DNA of 64,000 bases, from assembly GCF_001180225.1 (NCBI RefSeq), contig NZ_CVST01000034.1, forward strand, positions 124,001-188,000. Direction: 5' to 3'. Positions within the stretch are counted from its first letter, which is position 1; each line of letters starts with the position of its first letter. Shown in pieces: positions 58,649-64,000 of this stretch. The notes below the pieces were generated by a model, which was not told the origin of the DNA, searched no databases, and saw only the letters and a list, made by a program, of their open reading frames with translations. Source of the stretch: Candidatus Pelagibacter communis (GTDB taxonomy: Bacteria; Pseudomonadota; Alphaproteobacteria; Pelagibacterales; Pelagibacteraceae). Position numbers and translations under genes: made by a program.

Positions 58649-60565
58649 TTAGTTTTTTACTACTCTAATTGAATCCTTATTAAATAAAACTTCTAAAACT
58701 TTTTTTGTAATTTGTGGACTATTAAGTCCAGCAATATCATACATATTTTTTGGATTATCTTGCTCTATGAATTCATCTGGAAGAGTCATGGATCTAAATT
58801 TTAACCCTTTATCAAATATCCCTTTTTCAGCTAATAAATTTTTAACATGGGAACCAAATCCTCCTATAGAGCCTTCTTCAATTGTAATCATTAATTCATG
58901 TTCTCTTGCAGATTTTAAAATTAAATCTTCATCTAAAGGTTTTGCAAATCTGGCATCTATAATTGTTGTTGAAATACCCTTTGCTTTCAATTCTTCTGCA
59001 GCTACTTTACATTCCTCAAGTCTAGTTCCTAAACTCAACAAACAAACCTGAGTTCCTTTGTGAATAATTTTTCCTTTACCTATCTCTATTTTTTCCTCTA
59101 TTGAAGGAAGTTCAACTCCAACACCTGTTCCTCTTGGATATCTTATTGCACAGGGTTTATCATTAATATCAACCGAAGTATTAATCATTTTTACTAACTC
59201 AGCTTCATCACTAGCTGCCATCACGATAAAATTTGGTAAAGTTGACAAATAAGTGATATCAAAAGACCCTGCGTGCGTTGATCCATCTGCGCCAACTAAT
59301 CCAGCTCTATCAATTGCAAATCTTACAGGTAGACACTGTATTGCTACATCATGCACTACTTGATCATAAGCTCTTTGAAGAAAGGTAGAATAGATAGCGG
59401 CATAGGGTTTATACCCTTCTGTTGCAAGACCTGCAGCAAAAGTAACTGCATGCTGTTCAGCTATACCAACGTCAAACATTCTTTTTGGAAATTCCTTACC
59501 AAAAATATCCATACCTGTTCCACCTGGCATTGCTGCAGTTATTCCAACAATCTTACTGTCTTTTTTTGCATGCTTAACAAGTGTATTTGCAAAAACTTTT
59601 GTATATGCAGGTAAATTAGAACCACTTTTTTGTTGCTCTCCAGTTTCAACATTAAATTTTGATACTCCATGATAGTGATCGCTAGCTTTCTCAGCATAAG
59701 AATATCCTTTTCCTTTTTGAGTTTTAATATGTATCATAATTGGACCCTCATGCTTTGAGTCTCTAGCATTTCTTAAAATAGGGACAAGTGTGGAAAGATC
59801 ATGTCCATCTATTGGTCCTGCATAATAAAAACCAAGTGAGCTAAATAGTGTTCCACCGGTGACAGCAGAACGAAAAAAATCTTCTGCCTTACCAGCTTTA
59901 GCACTAAATCTTTTTGAAAAAGCTGAGGTGATTAATTTTAAAGTTTCTCTTAAGCTAAAATAGATTTTTCCAGTAAATAACTTTGCTAAATAAGTTCTCA
60001 TTGCACCTACTGGTTTTGCTATAGACATATCATTATCATTTAATATAACGATCATTTTAGTTTTTGATGCGCCAGCGTTATTCATAGCTTCATATGCCAT
60101 ACCAGCACTAATTGCGCCATCTCCAATAACAGCTATTACATTTGAAGATTTATTTTCTAATTTATTTGCTTCAGCAATGCCAAGTGCAGATGATATAGAT
60201 GTGGAACTATGAGCTGCACCAAATGGGTCATACTCACTCTCAGATCTTTTAGTAAAACCTGATAAACCGTTGCCTTGTCTTAAGGTTGTAATTTTTTGTT
60301 TTCTTCCCGTTAAAATTTTATGTGGATATGCTTGGTGTCCTACATCCCAAATTAATCTATCATTAGGTGTGTCAAAAACATAGTGCAGAGCAACAGTCAG
60401 CTCAACAACGCCTAGACCTGCACCTAAATGTCCACCAGTTTTAGATACTGCACTTATCATCTCTTCTCTAACTTCATCAGCTACTTGTTGTAAATCATTT
60501 TCAGAGACTTTTCTTAAATCTGATGGAAAGCTAATGTTATCTAAAAACTTGTAATTATTTTTCAT
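58649..60565 (-). CDS. dxs: 1-deoxy-D-xylulose-5-phosphate synthase
   Basis: A 638-residue ThDP enzyme joining pyruvate and glyceraldehyde 3-phosphate, the entry to the MEP isoprenoid pathway. '[18 protein letters not shown]' binds ThDP, '[19 protein letters not shown]' lies in the pyrimidine domain, and '[14 protein letters not shown]' holds the catalytic glutamate. Overlaps the upstream prenyl synthase by 4 bases in an xseB-ispA-dxs operon. Confidence 0.97.
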   Translation of the reverse strand: MKNNYKFLDNISFPSDLRKVSENDLQQVADEVREEMISAVSKTGGHLGAGLGVVELTVALHYVFDTPNDRLIWDVGHQAYPHKILTGRKQKITTLRQGNGLSGFTKRSESEYDPFGAAHSSTSISSALGIAEANKLENKSSNVIAVIGDGAISAGMAYEAMNNAGASKTKMIVILNDNDMSIAKPVGAMRTYLAKLFTGKIYFSLRETLKLITSAFSKRFSAKAGKAEDFFRSAVTGGTLFSSLGFYYAGPIDGHDLSTLVPILRNARDSKHEGPIMIHIKTQKGKGYSYAEKASDHYHGVSKFNVETGEQQKSGSNLPAYTKVFANTLVKHAKKDSKIVGITAAMPGGTGMDIFGKEFPKRMFDVGIAEQHAVTFAAGLATEGYKPYAAIYSTFLQRAYDQVVHDVAIQCLPVRFAIDRAGLVGADGSTHAGSFDITYLSTLPNFIVMAASDEAELVKMINTSVDINDKPCAIRYPRGTGVGVELPSIEEKIEIGKGKIIHKGTQVCLLSLGTRLEECKVAAEELKAKGISTTIIDARFAKPLDEDLILKSAREHELMITIEEGSIGGFGSHVKNLLAEKGIFDKGLKFRSMTLPDEFIEQDNPKNMYDIAGLNSPQITKKVLEVLFNKDSIRVVKN

Positions 60566-61434
60566 TTATTTCTATTCAATATAAATTCTAATGTATCGTT
60601 TAATTTTTTTGATTTTGAACCATAAATTTTTAAATTTCTATTAATATCTGATATAATCTTGCCACAATATTTGATTGATCCATCATAACCTAGCAAACTT
60701 ATAAGTGTAGCTTTGCCTTTTTTTTGATCTTTTTTTGTTCTTTTCCCAGCAATTTTAGAATTACCTTTAAAATCTATTAAATCATCTGCTATTTGAAAAA
60801 GAAGACCAATATCAGAACCAAGCTTCTCAAAAAATTTTATTTCCTTCAAACTTTTCTCCTTAATGATTGCTGGTACTGCGCAACAAAAACTAAAAAGTTT
60901 TCCTGTTTTTTTAATTTCCATATCTATAATTTGTTTTTTTGAAACTTTCTTTTTTTCAAAATCTAAATCTAAATATTGACCTCCTGCTATACCCAAATGT
61001 CCTGAGCACATAGAAAGTTTATCTACTAATTTAACTTTAATTTTGTTGCTCAACTTTAACTTAGAACTAGTTAAAATTTCAAAAGCCATTGTTAATAATG
61101 AATTTCCAGCGAGGACAGCTGTCGACTCACCAAATTTAATATGAGCTGATGGTTTACCTCTTCTCATATTATCATTATCCATGCATGGTAAATCATCATG
61201 AATAAGAGAATAAGCATGAATACATTCAACAGCAGCACCTACAGCAATTAATGTATGATAGTTAATTGAGAATAACGATCCAATATCAATTAATATTTTA
61301 GATCTAATTTTTTTTCCTCCGGGAAATAATCCATACTTCATTGCATAAACTAATTTGGAATTTTCTTGTTCCTGAATGTATTTTTTCAAGAATAAATTGG
61401 TATCTTTTGCAATTTTATTAAGTTGATTTTTCAC
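60562..61434 (-). CDS. ispA: Short-chain polyprenyl diphosphate synthase (farnesyl/geranylgeranyl, IspA-like)
   Basis: A 290-residue prenyl synthase. The first Asp-rich motif is the extended '[15 protein letters not shown]' typical of IspA; the second is 'QIADDLIDF'. The lengthened first motif separates it from the long-chain synthase at 55.9 kb. Overlaps xseB and dxs by 4 bases each. Product length, FPP versus GGPP, is not certain. Confidence 0.93.
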   Translation of the reverse strand: MKNQLNKIAKDTNLFLKKYIQEQENSKLVYAMKYGLFPGGKKIRSKILIDIGSLFSINYHTLIAVGAAVECIHAYSLIHDDLPCMDNDNMRRGKPSAHIKFGESTAVLAGNSLLTMAFEILTSSKLKLSNKIKVKLVDKLSMCSGHLGIAGGQYLDLDFEKKKVSKKQIIDMEIKKTGKLFSFCCAVPAIIKEKSLKEIKFFEKLGSDIGLLFQIADDLIDFKGNSKIAGKRTKKDQKKGKATLISLLGYDGSIKYCGKIISDINRNLKIYGSKSKKLNDTLEFILNRNK

Positions 61435-61667
61435 TTTCTCTTAATGATATCCTTAATTTTTTTATTCGTATTTTCACTAATAGATCTAAAATTTTTTTGA
61501 AATTTTTTTTCGATTAAATTATTTAATTTTAGTAACTCTTGATAGCTTTCTACAGAATTGTCTAGGTCATCTTTTTCTTCTAAAGACTTTATCATTTGAT
61601 TTGCTTCATCTGTTAACTCTTCAAGCGTTCTATTATCATAATCGAGTGGTAAATTTTTATCTTTCAT
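61431..61667 (-). CDS. xseB: Exodeoxyribonuclease VII small subunit
   Basis: A 78-residue helical protein matching XseB. 'TLEELTDEANQMIKSLE' and 'DDLDNSVESYQELLKL' carry the family pattern (usually 'LE.IV..LE.G...LE.S...YE.G'). The C-terminus is basic. The glycine after the second helix pair is replaced by a leucine-rich stretch, and the tail is long. It diverges from sua5 by only 20 bases. xseA is not in the window. Confidence 0.8.
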   Translation of the reverse strand: MKDKNLPLDYDNRTLEELTDEANQMIKSLEEKDDLDNSVESYQELLKLNNLIEKKFQKNFRSISENTNKKIKDIIKRK

Positions 61668-61687
61668 ATATTAATCATTACTATTAC

Positions 61688-62623
61688 ATGAAAAATATTC
61701 AATCAAACATCAAAAAAGCGAAAAATTACTTAGATAAAAGTCATTGTGTAGCTGTTCCAACAGAAACTGTTTACGGTCTCGCGGGTAACGCGTACTCGGA
61801 CACCGCTGTTAAAAAAATTTTTAACCTAAAAAGAAGACCTGCTAACAATCCACTAATTGTTCACTACTATAATTTAAAAAAAATTTCAGAAGACTGTGAG
61901 ATAAATGATAATTTTATAAAACTTTATAAAAAATTTTCTCCAGGACCAATAACATATATATTGAAGCTTAAAAAAAATTCTAGAATATCAAAGTTTGTAA
62001 CTAATGATAAAAAAACAGTTGCTATACGATTTCCAAAACATCCTCTATTTAGAAAATTACTCAAAAATTTAAAATATCCAGTTGCAGCACCAAGTGCTAA
62101 TATTTCTTCAAGATTAAGTGCTGTAAAAGCTGCAGATGTCAAAGATGAATTTGGCAACAAAATAAAATTTATTTTGGATGGCGGTGTTTGTAGAATTGGT
62201 GTCGAGTCTACAATTTTAAATATAACTAACAAACCTAGATTACTAAGATATGGAGGATTGAACGTTTCAAAGATTAAAAAAACTTTGAATCAAAAAATAA
62301 TAATTAATATAAATTCAAAAGATAAAATTTCTCCTGGTCTTTTTCCTTTACACTATTCTCCAGGATTACCTTTAAGAATGAATGCAAAAAAAAACAAAAA
62401 AAATGAAGCTTTTGTACTCTTAAAAAAAAGAGAAAATATATCTAAAGATATTTATTATTTAAGCAAAACAAGAAACTTAAATGAAGCTGCCAGAAACCTG
62501 TATAGTGTTTTGAGGAAAATAAAAAAAGATAAATATAAATCAATAGCTGTAGAAAAAATACCAAATGAAGGAATTGGAAAAACAATAAATGACAGACTCA
62601 AGAGAGCATCAAACTTCAAATGA
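61688..62623 (+). CDS. sua5: L-threonylcarbamoyladenylate synthase (Sua5/YwlC type)
   Basis: A 311-residue enzyme making threonylcarbamoyl-AMP for t6A37 of tRNA. 'VPTETVYGLAGNAY' at about 19-32, 'KRRPANNPLIVH', and 'VAAPSANISS' build the YrdC active site. The C-terminal third, containing 'SPGLFPLHYSPGLP', is the Sua5 domain missing in short TsaC. ATG 61688 follows directly on the xseB divergence; the longer frame runs into xseB. Overlaps the ABC ATPase by 4 bases. Confidence 0.94.
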   Translation: MKNIQSNIKKAKNYLDKSHCVAVPTETVYGLAGNAYSDTAVKKIFNLKRRPANNPLIVHYYNLKKISEDCEINDNFIKLYKKFSPGPITYILKLKKNSRISKFVTNDKKTVAIRFPKHPLFRKLLKNLKYPVAAPSANISSRLSAVKAADVKDEFGNKIKFILDGGVCRIGVESTILNITNKPRLLRYGGLNVSKIKKTLNQKIIININSKDKISPGLFPLHYSPGLPLRMNAKKNKKNEAFVLLKKRENISKDIYYLSKTRNLNEAARNLYSVLRKIKKDKYKSIAVEKIPNEGIGKTINDRLKRASNFK

Positions 62624-63348
62624 AAAACTCAATAGAAGTCATAAATCTATCAAAATCATATAAGACTAAAAATGCAGTTAATAATATAAATTTTAAAATT
62701 AATGAAAATGAAATAGTAGGACTGTTAGGTCCAAATGGTTGTGGAAAAACAACAACAATCGGAATGATACTAGGATTATTAAAACCAACAAGTGGCCAAG
62801 TCTTAATTAACGGTAAAAATATTGAAAATAATAAAATTTCAATTCTACACAAAATGAATTTTATTTCTCCCTATATTGAATTGCCTAAAAAATTAACAGT
62901 AAACCAAAATTTAATTGTATATGGAAAACTATATAATATTCAAAATTTGAATGAGAGAATTAATTCTCTCTCAGAAAAATTAAGATTGGGAGATCTTTTA
63001 GATAAAATTACAGGAGAGCTGTCATCAGGACAAAAAAATAGGGTCAGTCTTGCGAAAGCATTAATTAATGATCCTACAGTGCTCTTGTTAGATGAGCCAA
63101 CTGCTGCTCTAGACCCCGAAACAGCAGATTTTATTAGAACCTTTTTAGAAAAGTATAAAGAAGAAAAAAAAATATCTGTTTTGCTGGCTTCTCATAACAT
63201 GGATGAAGTAAAAAGATTATGTAATTCTGTTATGATGATGAAAGATGGTACTATCGTAGACAGTGGCACTCCAGAAGATTTGATAAAAAAATATGGACAA
63301 AAAAACCTGGAAGAAGTTTTTTTAGAAATTGTTAGGAAAGATAAATGA
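62620..63348 (+). CDS. ABC-2-type exporter ATP-binding protein
   Basis: A 242-residue ATPase with Walker A 'GPNGCGKTT' (37-45), signature 'LSSGQKNRV' and Walker B 'VLLLDEPTAALDP'. The order matches NodI/CcmA-type exporters. It overlaps sua5 by 4 bases upstream and the permease by 4 downstream, so it belongs to a two-gene exporter. The cargo (drug, polysaccharide or lipid) is unknown. Confidence 0.93.
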   Translation: MKNSIEVINLSKSYKTKNAVNNINFKINENEIVGLLGPNGCGKTTTIGMILGLLKPTSGQVLINGKNIENNKISILHKMNFISPYIELPKKLTVNQNLIVYGKLYNIQNLNERINSLSEKLRLGDLLDKITGELSSGQKNRVSLAKALINDPTVLLLDEPTAALDPETADFIRTFLEKYKEEKKISVLLASHNMDEVKRLCNSVMMMKDGTIVDSGTPEDLIKKYGQKNLEEVFLEIVRKDK

Positions 63349-64000
63349 ATATTATAAGAATATATGGATTATTTTTAAGGCATTTTTATTTAATTACTAG
63401 ATCGTTCCCAAGAATACTTGATTTAATATATTGGCCCTCCATCCAGATAACTCTTTGGGGTTTTATTTCGAATTTTTTTGCAGAACACAGTTCATACTAT
63501 AGTGGAGCTGTTGGAGTTATATTGTCTTGTGCAATTCTTTATGATTTTCTTTTTAGAACAAGCATTGGTTTTAATATGTTATTTTTAGAGGAAATTTGGA
63601 GTAGGAATTTTACTAATTTGTTTATTGCTCCAATGAAAATTAGTGAAATAATTACTGCACTTGTAATCACCGCTTTAATAAGAGCTTTAATCGGATTAAT
63701 TCCAGCGATACTTTTAACCTCACCATTGTTTGGCATATCTATATTAAACTTAGGATTGCCATTAGCTTTTCTTTTTTTAAGTTTGTACATTTTTGGAATT
63801 ACTTTGGGGCTTTTTGTATCAGCTGGGTTGCTAAGATTTGGGCCATCTTTTGAGAATATTGCATGGTCTACAATGTTTTTATTGGCACCTTTTGGCTGTA
63901 TCTATTATCCAGTTGAAATTTTACCTGAAATATTTCAATCAGTAGCTTTCGCATTGCCATTAGTTTATATATTTGAAGAAACCAGAAATATCTTGGTCAA
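63345..64000 (+). CDS. ABC-2-type exporter permease, 3'-truncated by window edge
   Basis: An open frame from ATG 63345 (ATGA overlap with the ATPase stop) runs to the window end without a stop, giving 218 codons. It opens with 'MNIIRIYGLFLRHFYLITRS', then about five hydrophobic segments, with 'GLFVSAGLLRFGPSFENIAW' and 'YPVEILPEIFQSVAFALPL' typical of ABC-2 permeases. It forms the membrane channel for the ATPase. Confidence 0.9.
   Translation, partial: MNIIRIYGLFLRHFYLITRSFPRILDLIYWPSIQITLWGFISNFFAEHSSYYSGAVGVILSCAILYDFLFRTSIGFNMLFLEEIWSRNFTNLFIAPMKISEIITALVITALIRALIGLIPAILLTSPLFGISILNLGLPLAFLFLSLYIFGITLGLFVSAGLLRFGPSFENIAWSTMFLLAPFGCIYYPVEILPEIFQSVAFALPLVYIFEETRNILV

Overview
The window looks like a chromosome segment of a SAR11-type (Pelagibacterales) marine alphaproteobacterium. 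The DNA is very AT-rich, and genes are packed with 1-8 nt overlaps and almost no spacers. Binding-protein-dependent transporters are abundant, and the thymidylate synthase is the flavin type (ThyX). A circularly permuted two-piece tmRNA gene, typical of alphaproteobacteria, lies next to thyX. I see no insertion sequence, integrase, CRISPR array, rRNA or tRNA. The assignment rests on protein signatures and architecture, not on a database search.

Region 1 (1-8.1 kb, + strand): the 3' part of a glycerol-3-phosphate dehydrogenase gene, then a five-gene overlapping catabolic operon. It encodes a luciferase-like flavin monooxygenase, a ThDP enzyme resembling sulfoacetaldehyde acetyltransferase, a PF06684 protein, an alpha/beta hydrolase and an aldehyde dehydrogenase. 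A branched-chain-type periplasmic binding protein follows, and a strong bidirectional terminator closes the region. The substrate is unknown.

Region 2 (8.1-21.0 kb, - strand): one nearly gapless run. It starts with a LIV-type transporter (livK, livH, a 60-codon small gene, livM, livG, livF), then an AzlCD exporter, a CsiD/GlaH glutarate 2-hydroxylase and a ProC-like reductase. A second LIV-type set (livG, livF, livH, livM) follows, then a 22-codon hydrophobic mini-ORF translationally linked to an MFS transporter. The second set has no binding protein on its own strand; the convergent gene at 6.9-8.1 kb is the obvious partner.

Region 3 (21-26.7 kb): a LysE-type exporter and a divergent pair (TIGR03643 protein, glutaredoxin), separated by a striking 11-bp hairpin. 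Then come msrB, a histone-deacetylase-like amidohydrolase, a D-2-hydroxyacid dehydrogenase, an EamA permease and a DadA-like oxidase.

Region 4 (26.7-47 kb, - strand): the elongasome cluster (mreB, mreC, mreD, mrdA, rodA), leuA, a dipeptide ABC operon with a fused double ATPase, ilvB-ilvN-ilvC, and miaA with the hflK-hflC-DUF2065-degP quality-control operon.

Region 5 (47-64 kb): mrp, thyX, the split ssrA gene, a DUF1737 protein, ppdK, glyS, glyQ and an S49 peptidase. These are followed by isoprenoid genes (long-chain polyprenyl synthase, dxs, short-chain prenyl synthase with xseB), pdxH, aroC, sua5, and an ABC-2 exporter whose permease runs off the window end.
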